A stretch of 64,000 nt of DNA. It comes from an uncultured Pelagibacteraceae bacterium (lineage in GTDB: Bacteria; Pseudomonadota; Alphaproteobacteria; Pelagibacterales; Pelagibacteraceae). The stretch's first letter is position 1, and the number at the start of each line of letters is the position of its first letter. This document shows, one piece after another, positions 9,643-18,713 of the stretch. Below the pieces are notes generated by a model. It ran no database searches, had not been told where the DNA came from, and saw nothing but the letters and a program-made list of their open reading frames with translations. The translations under genes and the position numbers were made by a program. The DNA lies in assembly GCA_902545035.1 (NCBI GenBank), contig CACCEJ010000001.1:54334-118333 (forward strand), read 5' to 3'.

Positions 9643-10722
9643 GTGAAAAAAAAAAACAGAAAAAACCAGAATTCTACTAATATAAATTTTTTTAAAACAT
9701 TATTAGTAAGTTTTATTATAATTTCTGTATTCTCAGTCTTACCTAATTCAATTAATTTTATAAAAGAAAATTTAAAATCAAACCAAGTTGTATTTAATTC
9801 ATCAAAACAAAATTTTGATGAAATTTTAGACAAACAAAAAAAAAATAATAAAGTTTTAGATCATCAAGTAAAAGACAGATTTACTTGGAATATTTTTGAA
9901 GATATTGATGTCTTTGGTAAAAATGAATATGACGAAGACCCACAAAGACTAAGTGCATCAACAATTGAAGAGTTATTTAATGAGAATGGCTACAATCTTG
10001 AAATAGTGAAAGAAACTAAATTAGTTAATGCAGGTAATCAATTAACTAGACTTCCTAAAGAACTAAAGAATATTGAAAGCACAAAGAAAAGAAAAGAGCT
10101 TTTTATTAAAATAGTTTTACCTCTTGTAATTGAGGAAAATCTTAAAATAAGATTTGATAGAAAAAAACTTTTTGAAATTTTAAATAAAAATAATACTACA
10201 AAACGTGATAAAGCCTGGCTTGATCTAAAATTTAAACAATATGGTATAAAAAATAATGATTTTGCAAAACTCAAAATTAGAATGGATGAAATTCCAGTCT
10301 CTTTAGCATTAGCTCAAGCAGCAAAAGAAACCGGATGGGGAAGTTCAAGATTTGCACAAGAGGGAAATGCACTTTTTGGACAGTGGACATGGTCAGGCGA
10401 AGGAATTAAGCCACTAAATGTAGAAAAAAGTGAAAAACATAAAGTTGCAAAATTTAAAATACTTAAAGCTTCTGTGAGAGCTTACCAAAGGAATCTTAAT
10501 ACTCACGCAAGTTATAAAGAATTTAGAATTGAACGTGCAATTCAGAGAGACAATGCTGAAAAATTAAATAGTTTAAAATTGGTAGATTTTTTAGAAAAAT
10601 ATGCAGAGACTGGAAGAGAATATACAGAAATCCTAAAAAAAATAATCAAACAGAATAATCTAGTTGATTTTGATGATGTTGAAATTTTACCTACAAGTTT
10701 AAAAATGAAGAATTTGATCTAG
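9643..10722 (+). CDS. Membrane-anchored Bax/FlgJ-type N-acetylglucosaminidase
   Basis: 359 aa starting at GTG, chosen because GGAG (9632-9635) lies seven bases upstream and no better ATG exists. Residues ~15-36 form one hydrophobic anchor. The C-terminal ~160 residues match the glucosaminidase domain of E. coli Bax and FlgJ: the putative catalytic Glu lies in LAQAAKETGWGSSRFAQEG, followed by NALFGQWTW and ASVRAYQRNLNTH. The likely role is cleaving peptidoglycan glycan strands in the periplasm. No flagellar genes are near, so Bax-like housekeeping is more likely than a flagellar role. Its TAG stop lies within a CTAG shared with the convergent deacetylase's stop. Confidence 0.83.
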   Translation: MKKKNRKNQNSTNINFFKTLLVSFIIISVFSVLPNSINFIKENLKSNQVVFNSSKQNFDEILDKQKKNNKVLDHQVKDRFTWNIFEDIDVFGKNEYDEDPQRLSASTIEELFNENGYNLEIVKETKLVNAGNQLTRLPKELKNIESTKKRKELFIKIVLPLVIEENLKIRFDRKKLFEILNKNNTTKRDKAWLDLKFKQYGIKNNDFAKLKIRMDEIPVSLALAQAAKETGWGSSRFAQEGNALFGQWTWSGEGIKPLNVEKSEKHKVAKFKILKASVRAYQRNLNTHASYKEFRIERAIQRDNAEKLNSLKLVDFLEKYAETGREYTEILKKIIKQNNLVDFDDVEILPTSLKMKNLI

Positions 10723-11768
10723 TTAAGTGTAAACTGAGTACCAAACCATCTCCATCCATCTTTATCTTTCATAGAGCAATTTATCCTACCTCTTCTTGGT
10801 AAAAATTTTTCTTTAAATAAAACTTCAATCTCAGACTCTTTATATTTTAATTTAGAATTTTTCCAATCACCACCTTCATTTGAAAAACAATTGATTAAAT
10901 TTATATTTTTTTGTTCATCAAAAAATTCAATTGTCATTTTAGGAGGATTATTTGTATTAAGTAAAAATTTATCATTTGGGTTTAATACTTTATACTGTAA
11001 AGGTAAAAGACTTATTAAAAAATTAAATCTTTTAAGATCTCCATACTTTTCATTTATTGGAAATCTTGGTAATTCATATTTATCTTTATTTAAGTCTATA
11101 ACACCTGAGTGTTGACCAAATGCATAATCAAATTTTTTAGAAATATACCTTTTTTGTTCTAAACTATACTCTCCAAAAGGATAAGAAAAAAAATTAGGAT
11201 TATAACTTAATTTTTTTTCAAAAATTTCAATAGATTGATCAATGTCTTTTTTAAAATCTTCGAATTTATATTTTATTAAATACTCATGAGAGTGAGAGTG
11301 ATTTCCAATATATACAAAATCCTCTTTTGATATTTTAATAATTTCTTCCCAACTCATGTAACCTTTTTTTCCAACAGTTTCTGTTGAAACAAATAAAAGA
11401 AATGGAATTTTATTTTCTTTAAGAAATGGCCACGCATTAATATAAAATGAGGAAAAAGCATCATCAACAGTAATTAAAATTTTTTTTTTTTTACTTACCT
11501 TATTAAATTCATGATCAAAATTTCTTGGATTCAAAAACTCAAAATCATTTTTTTTAATGATATTAATATGTTTTTTAAATGCATCAATTCTGACATTAGT
11601 GGAAGGATATCTATTTTCTTCAAATCTGTGATACATAAGTGCTAATATACCTTTTTCGTTAATTTCATATTTTTTGTTTACAGTTTCTGCATTAGCATTT
11701 AAAAAAAATATAAAAAAAATGATAAATTTTATTATTGATGCTGCAAATGAAAAAATAGTTTTTGCCAT
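10719..11768 (-). CDS. Exported polysaccharide deacetylase (NodB-like)
   Basis: 349 aa. A signal peptide (residues ~1-27, cleavage after NANA) precedes a NodB/CE4 domain. Motif 1 is present as ITVDDAFSSFY (the usual D-D pair) and motif 2 as HSHSHEYL; LALMYHRF near residue 43 is typical of this subgroup. The family removes N- or O-acetyl groups from polysaccharides, and the substrate cannot be told here. The C-terminal ~90 residues are a family-specific extension. The 5' end overlaps divergent tsaB by 50 bases, with no other in-frame ATG before residue 44. The 3' end meets the convergent Bax-like gene at a shared CTAG. Confidence 0.85.
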   Translation of the reverse strand: MAKTIFSFAASIIKFIIFFIFFLNANAETVNKKYEINEKGILALMYHRFEENRYPSTNVRIDAFKKHINIIKKNDFEFLNPRNFDHEFNKVSKKKKILITVDDAFSSFYINAWPFLKENKIPFLLFVSTETVGKKGYMSWEEIIKISKEDFVYIGNHSHSHEYLIKYKFEDFKKDIDQSIEIFEKKLSYNPNFFSYPFGEYSLEQKRYISKKFDYAFGQHSGVIDLNKDKYELPRFPINEKYGDLKRFNFLISLLPLQYKVLNPNDKFLLNTNNPPKMTIEFFDEQKNINLINCFSNEGGDWKNSKLKYKESEIEVLFKEKFLPRRGRINCSMKDKDGWRWFGTQFTLN

Positions 11769-12090
11769 TGTTGCCGATGAGCAATCATATACTACGAGTC
11801 ATATAAACTGTAGAGAAAATTTTGACAACTTTATGAACCTAATTTTGAATTTTTTACATAAAAAAAAAATAAAAATCGTAGATATTAATAGAATTTATGT
11901 AAACTTAGGACCTGGTAAATTTAGTTCTTTAAGAATTTCATTATCAATAGCAAAAGCTTTATCTTTATCAAATAAAGCGGTTTTATTAGGTTTTAATTCT
12001 AAAGATATAATAAATAAAAATTACAAAAATTTAACAAAATTAAACAAAAAAAAACTATCAATTAATAGTTTGATAAAACCTATATATTAG
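11719..12090 (+). CDS. tsaB: Truncated TsaB (t6A threonylcarbamoyladenosine synthesis), N-terminal lobe only
   Basis: 123 aa from the ATG at 11719, chosen because TsaB homologues begin with this strand (MINFIIDAANEKIVFAIV). TsaB is the partner of TsaD and TsaE for t6A37 on ANN-decoding tRNAs. The strongest motif, NLGPGKFSSLRISLSIAKAL, corresponds to the family's GPGSFTGLRIG...K. Typical TsaB proteins are ~220-230 aa. Here the protein stops soon after the first lobe and fur begins 14 bases later, so no C-terminal lobe is encoded. A longer in-frame start (11674) would run further into the divergent deacetylase gene. In many alphaproteobacteria tsaB-rimI-fur are adjacent; rimI is missing here. 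Confidence 0.82.
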   Translation: MINFIIDAANEKIVFAIVADEQSYTTSHINCRENFDNFMNLILNFLHKKKIKIVDINRIYVNLGPGKFSSLRISLSIAKALSLSNKAVLLGFNSKDIINKNYKNLTKLNKKKLSINSLIKPIY

Positions 12091-12104
12091 AGTTAAAATA
12101 AAAT

Positions 12105-12533
12105 ATGACCGAAACAATAGAACAAATTTGTCAAAAGAAAGGTGTTAAACTTACCGATCAAAGAAAAATAATTGCCAAAGTTTTATCAGAGTCCAAAGAA
12201 ATTTATGGTGAGTCAGATCATCCTGATGTGGATGAGTTATATAAAAGAGTTTCAAAATTTGACTCAAAAATATCTATTGCTACAGTTTATAGAACAGTAA
12301 AACTTTTTGAAGAGTCAGGAATATTAACTAAGCATGATTTTAAAGGTGGGAAAGCTAGATATGAAACTTTAGTTGAAAGTCATCATGATCATTTAATTGA
12401 TATCAAATCTGGTGAAATTATTGAATTCGTTGATGAGGAGATAGAAAAATTACAAAAAAAAGTAGCTGAAAAATATGGATATAAGCTAGTAGACCATAAA
12501 CTGGAACTTTATGGAATTAAAAAAGATAAATGA
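12105..12533 (+). CDS. fur: Fur-family metalloregulator (Fur/Mur)
   Basis: 142 aa. The N-terminal winged helix has the family's GVKLTDQRKIIAKVL and ISIATVYRTVKLFEE (recognition helix). The dimerisation domain has the metal-binding HHDHLIDIKSGEIIEF. The C-terminal CxxC structural zinc pairs of E. coli Fur are absent, as in the alphaproteobacterial Fur/Mur group, several of which respond to Mn or Fe. Position upstream of miaB is the usual one for alphaproteobacterial fur. Its stop overlaps the next ATG by four bases. The exact metal cannot be decided from sequence. Confidence 0.9.
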   Translation: MTETIEQICQKKGVKLTDQRKIIAKVLSESKEIYGESDHPDVDELYKRVSKFDSKISIATVYRTVKLFEESGILTKHDFKGGKARYETLVESHHDHLIDIKSGEIIEFVDEEIEKLQKKVAEKYGYKLVDHKLELYGIKKDK

Positions 12534-13144
12534 AAAATTTTGAAGTTTTAAAACCTTTTGGTCCATCGATTGTAAAAATTAAAATGCCAGATAAGATGAT
12601 TGAAGAAATCAATGAATATGTTGATAAAGTTATTCAAGATAAAGAAAAAATTAAAAAGCTTAACGAAGGGGATAAACTCATTGGAAAAGTCCAGCAAGAA
12701 TTTTTGATGGAGGTTAATTTTATGAAACAAATTAGATGGGCTGAATTTTTGGCTTCAAATGTATCTAGCTGGGCTAAAGAGGAGCTAAACAAGGAAATTA
12801 GAAACTTCCAATTAATTAAATCTTGGGTTGTTAGACAATTTAAAAATGATTATAATCCAGTACATTGGCATACTGGTGATATATCTGGTGTAGGATATTT
12901 AAAAGTTCCATCATACTTAGGAAATACTTCACAACCTGATAAAAAAACAAACGAAAATGGCAAATTGCAGTTGATTTTTGGATCTCCAAATTTATTTTCT
13001 AAATCAACATTTATAGTTAAACCTGAGCTAGGTGATTTTTACTTATTTCCAAATTATTTAATGCATACAGTATATCCATTTACAGGAACAGATGAAGAGA
13101 GAAGGTCAGTATCATTTAATGCACAGGTTCAATTTTCTAAATAA
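12530..13144 (+). CDS. Putative 2-oxoglutarate/Fe(II) oxygenase, TIGR02466-like
   Basis: 204 aa. The double-stranded beta-helix signature is visible: an HxD pair in NPVHWHTGDISGVGYL and the distal His in LMHTVYPFTGTDEERRSVSFN, where the downstream Arg would bind 2-oxoglutarate. This resembles the uncharacterised TIGR02466 oxygenase family, common in marine bacteria and cyanophages. The substrate is unknown. It is inserted between fur and miaB with an ATGA overlap with fur, so it is probably cotranscribed with the metal regulator. An Fe(II)-dependent enzyme in that slot is suggestive but unproven. Confidence 0.8.
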   Translation: MKNFEVLKPFGPSIVKIKMPDKMIEEINEYVDKVIQDKEKIKKLNEGDKLIGKVQQEFLMEVNFMKQIRWAEFLASNVSSWAKEELNKEIRNFQLIKSWVVRQFKNDYNPVHWHTGDISGVGYLKVPSYLGNTSQPDKKTNENGKLQLIFGSPNLFSKSTFIVKPELGDFYLFPNYLMHTVYPFTGTDEERRSVSFNAQVQFSK

Positions 13145-13148
13145 ATTT

Positions 13149-14483
13149 ATGAAACAAAAAAATATATTTATTAAAACATTTGGCTGTCAAATGAATGAAT
13201 ATGACTCAAATAGAATTTATGACAATGTTAGTAAGTTAGGCTTTAAAAAGACAGAAGATCAATCTAATGTGGAATGTTACATCTTAAATACTTGTCACAT
13301 TAGAGATAAGGCAAAAGAAAAAGTTTATCACGAAATTGGAAGAGTAAAAAAATTGTATAGAGGAAAAAAAAAACCAATTATGGTTGTAGCTGGATGTGTT
13401 GCCCAAGCAGAAAATGAGGAGATGTTAAAAAGGGAACCATATATAGATATTGTGATAGGCCCTCAATCTTACCATAAAATAAATGATTTATTAAAAAAAC
13501 ATGAGTTGAATTCAAAACAAGAAGAAACAGAATTTGATACAATTTCAAAATTTGGATATTTTGATAAAATAAAAAATAATAATAGCAAAATATCCGCTTT
13601 TTTAACAATTCAAGAGGGATGTGATAAATTTTGTCATTTTTGTGTTGTCCCGTATACAAGAGGACCAGAATATTCAAGACCCTTTAATAATATTATTCAG
13701 GAAGCAGAACAACTAATTGAAAATGGTGCTAAAGAGATAACTTTGCTTGGACAGAATGTTAATGCATATTCATATGTAGAAAATTCAAAAGAATTTAAAA
13801 TTTCTAATTTAATAAATTATTTAAATCAGTACTCAGAGCTTGATAGAATAAGATATACAACATCCCATCCTAGAGATATGACAGATGATCTAATTGATTG
13901 TTATTCTAATAATAAAAAATTAATGCCATTTGTTCATTTGCCAATACAGAGTGGATCTGACAAAATGTTACAATTAATGAACAGAAAACATACTGTTAAT
14001 GATTACATAAAGATATATGAAAAATTAAAAAAAATTAACAAAGATATTGAGTTTTCGAGTGATTTTATAATTGGTTATCCAGGAGAAACACAAAAAGATT
14101 TTGAAGATACATTTGAACTTATAGAAAAAATTAAATTTATTAATTCTTTTTCCTTTATTTTTAGCCCAAGACCAGGAACAAAAGCATCAAATTTGAAATT
14201 AATCGATAAAAAAATTGCTAAGGATAGATTGATAGCAATTCAAGATAAATTATTTAACAACCAAATAGAATTAAATAAATCATTGGAAAATACTACCATG
14301 GAAGTACTTGTTGAGAATAAACTTGAAAAACAAGATAAATATTTTGGGAGAAACAAATTTCTTTCTCCTGTAATTTTTGATGGAAGTGAAGAGGATATTG
14401 GTAAAATTGTTAATATAAAAATTAAAACAAGTAACCAAAATACTTTGTTTGGATTTTATGATAAAAATATGAGAGCAGCTTAA
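13149..14483 (+). CDS. miaB: tRNA-2-methylthio-N6-dimethylallyladenosine synthase MiaB
   Basis: 444 aa from the ATG at 13149. A start 57 bases earlier (13092) would add 19 residues overlapping the oxygenase gene; MiaB normally begins just before IKTFGCQMNEYDS, so it is rejected. This radical-SAM methylthiotransferase modifies A37 of tRNAs reading UNN. The three N-terminal cluster Cys lie in TFGCQMNE, LNTCHIRD and VAGCVAQAE; the radical-SAM CxxxCxxC is GCDKFCHFCVVPYTRG. A C-terminal TRAM domain covers the last ~70 residues. The gene starts the miaB-phoH-ybeY-lnt run. Confidence 0.96.
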   Translation: MKQKNIFIKTFGCQMNEYDSNRIYDNVSKLGFKKTEDQSNVECYILNTCHIRDKAKEKVYHEIGRVKKLYRGKKKPIMVVAGCVAQAENEEMLKREPYIDIVIGPQSYHKINDLLKKHELNSKQEETEFDTISKFGYFDKIKNNNSKISAFLTIQEGCDKFCHFCVVPYTRGPEYSRPFNNIIQEAEQLIENGAKEITLLGQNVNAYSYVENSKEFKISNLINYLNQYSELDRIRYTTSHPRDMTDDLIDCYSNNKKLMPFVHLPIQSGSDKMLQLMNRKHTVNDYIKIYEKLKKINKDIEFSSDFIIGYPGETQKDFEDTFELIEKIKFINSFSFIFSPRPGTKASNLKLIDKKIAKDRLIAIQDKLFNNQIELNKSLENTTMEVLVENKLEKQDKYFGRNKFLSPVIFDGSEEDIGKIVNIKIKTSNQNTLFGFYDKNMRAA

Positions 14484-14484
14484 A

Positions 14485-15489
14485 TTGACTATTCTAAATA
14501 AAAAAAAAATAATTCCAGATTTGAAATTTGTATACTCAGAAAATAATACCTTAAGTATAATTTTTCATAATAATGATTTATTGTTGGGAGTTGCTGGTGA
14601 ATTTAATAACAATTTAAAGGAATTAGAAAAAATTACTGCAACGAGCTTATATTCTAGAGGAAACTCTATACTTGTAAAAAGTGATACAGAAAAGAATAAT
14701 ATAGTTAAAAATGCAATTCAATTTTTGACTGAACAATATTTAAATAATGGCACAATTGAAAAAAAAGATATAATTTCCTCTGTAAATAAATTTATGATTA
14801 ATGAAAATAACAATTCTGAAAAAAAAATAGAATACATTATTAAGACACCAAAAAAATCGGTAATCCCTAGATCTGAAAGACAGAAAGATTATGTTAGAGC
14901 ATTAAAAGAGTCAGATATAATTATTTCAGCTGGGCCAGCTGGAACTGGAAAAACATTTTTAGCTGTTGCTGTAGGACTAACAATGCTTTTAGACAAAAAA
15001 ATTGAAAGAATTATTTTGTCTAGACCTGCTGTTGAAGCAGGAGAAAGACTCGGATTTTTACCAGGTGATATGAGAGAGAAAGTGGATCCATATCTAAGAC
15101 CATTGTATGACTCATTATATGATTTGTTAGATTTTGAAAAAATACAAAAAAAGATTGAAGTAGGTGATATTGAGATAGCCCCACTTGCATTTATGAGGGG
15201 AAGAACTTTGAAAAATTCATTTGCAATTCTTGATGAGGCACAAAATGCAACAGATACTCAAATTAAAATGTTTTTGACTAGAATAGGCGAAAACTCAAAA
15301 ATAGTAATCAATGGAGATCCTTCTCAAATAGATTTACCTAACAAATCACTATCAGGATTAAATAGATCAAAAAAATTACTTGGACATTTAAATGAAATTT
15401 CAGTTGTTGATTTCGATCACAAAGATGTAGTAAGACATCCACTTGTATCAAAAATTGTGAAAGCATATTCAGATAAAATTACTGAGTGA
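14485..15489 (+). CDS. phoH: PhoH-like ATPase
   Basis: 334 aa starting at TTG one base after the miaB stop. The next in-frame ATG would be near residue 95, inside conserved sequence, so TTG is the better choice. This cytosolic P-loop ATPase of the PhoH/YbeZ family has Walker A AGPAGTGKTFLAVAVG and Walker B FAILDEAQNAT, plus RPAVEAGERLGFLPGD. YbeZ partners YbeY, encoded next and overlapping here, in rRNA maturation and RNA quality control. Residues 1-90 form the usual KH/OB-like N-terminal region. Length is typical. Confidence 0.93.
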   Translation: MTILNKKKIIPDLKFVYSENNTLSIIFHNNDLLLGVAGEFNNNLKELEKITATSLYSRGNSILVKSDTEKNNIVKNAIQFLTEQYLNNGTIEKKDIISSVNKFMINENNNSEKKIEYIIKTPKKSVIPRSERQKDYVRALKESDIIISAGPAGTGKTFLAVAVGLTMLLDKKIERIILSRPAVEAGERLGFLPGDMREKVDPYLRPLYDSLYDLLDFEKIQKKIEVGDIEIAPLAFMRGRTLKNSFAILDEAQNATDTQIKMFLTRIGENSKIVINGDPSQIDLPNKSLSGLNRSKKLLGHLNEISVVDFDHKDVVRHPLVSKIVKAYSDKITE

Positions 15490-15935
15490 TGATAAAGGCC
15501 AATATAATATCAGGTCACTCAAAATGGACAAAAAATATTAAAAACCCTAATAATTACTTTTATAAAAGACTTAAAATTTTATCTAAAGCACCATATTTTA
15601 AAAGCAAAAATCATGAATTTTCAATACTGCTAACTAATAATAAAAAAATGAGAAACCTAAATTTTAAATTCAGAAAAAAAAATAAACCAACAGATGTTTT
15701 ATCTTTTCCTATAAAGATAAAAAATAAAAAATCAACATATGTAGGTGATATAGCAATTAGTTATGAAATAATTAAAAATAGATCAAAGGAAACAAATTTT
15801 TATATAGAGTTCGATAAAATGTGGATACACGGATATCTCCATCTTCTTGGTTATGATCACAAAAGAATGAGCGATTTTAGTAAAATGCTTAGAAAAGAAA
15901 AATTAATATTAAAATATTTTCATAAACTAAATTGA
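15489..15935 (+). CDS. ybeY: Endoribonuclease YbeY
   Basis: 148 aa from the ATG at 15489, which overlaps the phoH TGA; a GTG three bases earlier is the alternative. YbeY is a zinc RNase for 16S rRNA 3'-end processing and ribosome quality control. The three-histidine metal motif HGYLHLLGYDH is intact, and KPTDVLSFP is the second conserved stretch. It is tightly coupled to phoH upstream and lnt downstream (TTGA overlap). The CorC/HlyC-type gene commonly placed between ybeY and lnt is absent. Confidence 0.94.
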   Translation: MIKANIISGHSKWTKNIKNPNNYFYKRLKILSKAPYFKSKNHEFSILLTNNKKMRNLNFKFRKKNKPTDVLSFPIKIKNKKSTYVGDIAISYEIIKNRSKETNFYIEFDKMWIHGYLHLLGYDHKRMSDFSKMLRKEKLILKYFHKLN

Positions 15936-17455
15936 CTTTAATATATAAAAATCAAATTTTATTATATTTTTGTGTATTTCTTTTAGGTTTAGTATCTTCT
16001 TTTAGTCTTCCACCCTATAATTTGTTCTTTTTAAATTTTTTTATTTATCCTGCTTTTTTATGGATATTGTTATTATATACTAAAGATAAAGTTAAATCAT
16101 TTAATGTTGGTTGGTTATTTGGTTTTGGATATTTTATTTCTAACTTATATTGGATATCGAACTCGCTCAAATTTGAAGATGCATTTAAACCTTTGATACC
16201 GTTTGCGATTATTTTAATACCTTTATTTTTAGGATTATTTTATGGTTTATCTACCTTAATATTTTCTTTTTTAAAACCGAGGAAAAATTTTTTATCAATT
16301 TTAATATTAACTACTTCTTTGTCTATTTTTGAATATATTAGAGGTTTTCTATTCGGAGGTTTCCCATGGAATATAATTTCTTTTAGTTTTGTAAATTATT
16401 TAGAGTTTATTCAACTACTATCTATTACTGGTACTTATGCATTTAATTCAATAATAATCTTATTGTTCTTTCTGCCAATTATTTTATTTTTTAATTACAA
16501 AATAAAATTCAAATTAATTATAGTTACTTTTTCTCTGTTATTTTTTTTTACAAATCATTTTATTGGAAATTTAAAATTAAAAAATCATGAATTAATTGAA
16601 AAAATAAATTTAGGATTTACTATTAAAATAATTTCTCCAAACATAAAGATTGACAGATATTTTCAAAATGAAAATCCTAGAGATTTTATCTTTGAATTAA
16701 TTAATGTTTCTGAACCAAATCCAAAAAATGAAACATTATTTGTTTTACCAGAGGGTATTCTTTCAAATATTTATTTTGAAGATCTTAAAAAATTTAAAAG
16801 TTTATTTTCAAATAACTTTTCAAAAAGACATAAAATTATTCTAGGAACAAACATATATGAAAATCAAAAAGTTTATAACTCCCTACTAGTTTTGGATAAT
16901 GAACTTAATATTTTAGGAAAATATTATAAAAATAAATTAGTGCCTTTTGGGGAATTTTTACCATTTGAAAAAATATTAAGTAATTTGGGTTTTAAAAAAA
17001 TAACTCAGGGTTATCAATCTTTTTCAGCAGATACAAACAGAGATCTAATACAACTTAATGATTACAGTTTTATTCCACTTATTTGTTATGAAATTATTTA
17101 TTCTGGTAAGATAAATAAAAGTAGAAGAAATTATGATTTTATTTTAAATATTTCAGAAGATGGGTGGTTTGGGAACTCTATCGGTCCCTATCAGCATTTC
17201 TCTCACTCAGTTTTTAGATCAATTGAAGAAGGAAAACCTCTAATAAGGTCTTCTAACAATGGAATCTCAGCATTTATCAATACCAAAGGTCAAATAATTG
17301 ACAAAAATTTAACAACTGACAAGGGATTTATAGAAATAAACTCTTTCAAAAAGTCCAATAAAACTATCTTTAGTTCTCAAGGCAATAAGATCTTCTTTTA
17401 TTTTCTATCCATTTATATTAGTTTAATTTTTTTTTTTAAAACACGGGAGAATTAA
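15932..17455 (+). CDS. lnt: Apolipoprotein N-acyltransferase Lnt
   Basis: 507 aa, TTG start overlapping the ybeY stop. An inner-membrane enzyme that adds the third acyl chain to lipoproteins after LspA cleavage. Residues ~1-215 hold about seven membrane segments. The periplasmic nitrilase domain carries the catalytic triad: Glu in [10 protein letters not shown], Lys in [15 protein letters not shown], Cys in [10 protein letters not shown]. It ends with a final membrane helix. Substrates in this window would include the DolP-like and 46-aa lipoproteins. The stop shares its last base with the metK ATG. Confidence 0.94.
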   Translation: MTLIYKNQILLYFCVFLLGLVSSFSLPPYNLFFLNFFIYPAFLWILLLYTKDKVKSFNVGWLFGFGYFISNLYWISNSLKFEDAFKPLIPFAIILIPLFLGLFYGLSTLIFSFLKPRKNFLSILILTTSLSIFEYIRGFLFGGFPWNIISFSFVNYLEFIQLLSITGTYAFNSIIILLFFLPIILFFNYKIKFKLIIVTFSLLFFFTNHFIGNLKLKNHELIEKINLGFTIKIISPNIKIDRYFQNENPRDFIFELINVSEPNPKNETLFVLPEGILSNIYFEDLKKFKSLFSNNFSKRHKIILGTNIYENQKVYNSLLVLDNELNILGKYYKNKLVPFGEFLPFEKILSNLGFKKITQGYQSFSADTNRDLIQLNDYSFIPLICYEIIYSGKINKSRRNYDFILNISEDGWFGNSIGPYQHFSHSVFRSIEEGKPLIRSSNNGISAFINTKGQIIDKNLTTDKGFIEINSFKKSNKTIFSSQGNKIFFYFLSIYISLIFFFKTREN

Positions 17456-18618
17456 TGAAAAAGAATTTTTTATTTACTAGTGAGTCAGTATCAGAGGGAC
17501 ACCCAGATAAAGTTTGTGACAGAATTTCAGATATGGTTGTAGATACTTTTTTAGCGTCAGAGCCTGAGGCAAGAGTTGCATGTGAAACCTTAACAACAAC
17601 AAACAAAGTTGTGTTAGCAGGAGAAGTAAGAGGACCAGAACTTAAGCAAGAAGAATTAGTTTCTAAAGTTAGAGACTGTATTAAAGATATTGGTTACGAT
17701 CAAGAAGGTTTTTCTTGGAAGGAACAAACCAAAATTGAAACACACTTGCACTCACAATCAGCAGACATTGCAATGGGAGTAGATTCGGCTGGGAATAAAG
17801 ATGAAGGAGCAGGAGACCAAGGAATTATGTTTGGCTACGCATGTAATGAAACTGATGTTTTGATGCCAGCTCCAATTCATTATTCGCATAAAATTTTAAG
17901 ACTTATGGCTGAGGACAGAAAATCAGGTAAGTTAAAAGGGATAGAACCAGACTCAAAAAGTCAAATTACTATTGAATACAAAGATGGTATGCCGGCTGCT
18001 GTAACATCAGTCGTCATTTCAACCCAACACTCAAAAGATGTTAACTTAGCAAAAGTTAAAGAACTTTGTATGCCCTATATTGATAGATCTATACCTAAAA
18101 ATTTATTAGGTAATCTTGATGAAAAAGAAATTTACATTAACCCAACTGGTAATTTTGTAATTGGGGGTCCAGATGGAGATAGTGGTTTAACAGGTAGAAA
18201 AATTATTGTTGATACTTATGGAGGAGCAGCGCCTCACGGCGGTGGAGCATTTTCTGGAAAAGATCCAACAAAAGTAGATAGATCCGCAGCTTATGCTTCA
18301 AGATATTTAGCCAAAAATGTTGTAGCATCAAAAATTGCTGATAAATGTTTAATTCAATTGGCATATGCTATTGGAGTATCTAAACCTTTATCAATTTATG
18401 TAGACTTGTTTGATAATGATGAAGAAAAAAATATGCATGTAGAAAAACTAATTAAGGAAAATTTTGATTTAAGTCCAAGAGGTATTAGAGAAATGTTAGG
18501 TTTAAATAGACCTATTTACGAAAAAACTGCAGCTTACGGGCATTTTGGAAGAATTTTTGAGAGTGATGGCTCGTTTTCTTGGGAAAAAACAGATAAATCT
18601 GAGGTTTTTAGTAAGTAA
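17455..18618 (+). CDS. metK: S-adenosylmethionine synthetase
   Basis: 387 aa. It makes SAM from methionine and ATP in the cytosol and supplies RsmI, MiaB, UbiE and other methylases and radical-SAM enzymes. The family motifs [28 protein letters not shown] and [16 protein letters not shown] are intact. The ATG overlaps the lnt stop, so no SAM riboswitch can lie directly upstream even though SAR11-type genomes use them elsewhere; a GGGAG lies eight bases before the start. A hairpin terminator follows. The trmB gene often found next is missing. Confidence 0.97.
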   Translation: MKKNFLFTSESVSEGHPDKVCDRISDMVVDTFLASEPEARVACETLTTTNKVVLAGEVRGPELKQEELVSKVRDCIKDIGYDQEGFSWKEQTKIETHLHSQSADIAMGVDSAGNKDEGAGDQGIMFGYACNETDVLMPAPIHYSHKILRLMAEDRKSGKLKGIEPDSKSQITIEYKDGMPAAVTSVVISTQHSKDVNLAKVKELCMPYIDRSIPKNLLGNLDEKEIYINPTGNFVIGGPDGDSGLTGRKIIVDTYGGAAPHGGGAFSGKDPTKVDRSAAYASRYLAKNVVASKIADKCLIQLAYAIGVSKPLSIYVDLFDNDEEKNMHVEKLIKENFDLSPRGIREMLGLNRPIYEKTAAYGHFGRIFESDGSFSWEKTDKSEVFSK

Positions 18619-18674
18619 AAATTGTTGAAAACTCATAAAAAATAACTATATTTCAAGCACATTGTTGAAATTTC

Positions 18675-18701
18675 AAAATGGGCCTAGGCCCATTTTTTTT
18701 T
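18675..18701 (+). terminator. Intrinsic terminator after metK
   Basis: A perfect 22-base palindrome at 18675-18696 (core GGGCCTAGGCCC) forms an 8-9 bp stem with a CTAG loop and runs into a T tract up to 18701. It closes the fur-to-metK run and separates it from nusA, which starts 13 bases later. A-runs on the upstream side mean it could also work from the other strand, but no convergent gene is present. Confidence 0.85.
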
Positions 18702-18713
18702 GGGTAAAAAAAT

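Noticed and set aside
13092..13148. Upstream start for miaB
   Set aside because: It overlaps the oxygenase gene and adds 19 residues not found in MiaB; the family begins at the next ATG.
17200..17454. SAM riboswitch before metK
   Set aside because: The region is coding sequence of lnt with its nitrilase domain intact and the start codon overlaps the lnt stop.
18675..18701. Operator palindrome before nusA
   Set aside because: The T tract directly after the stem and its place at the end of metK fit a terminator better.
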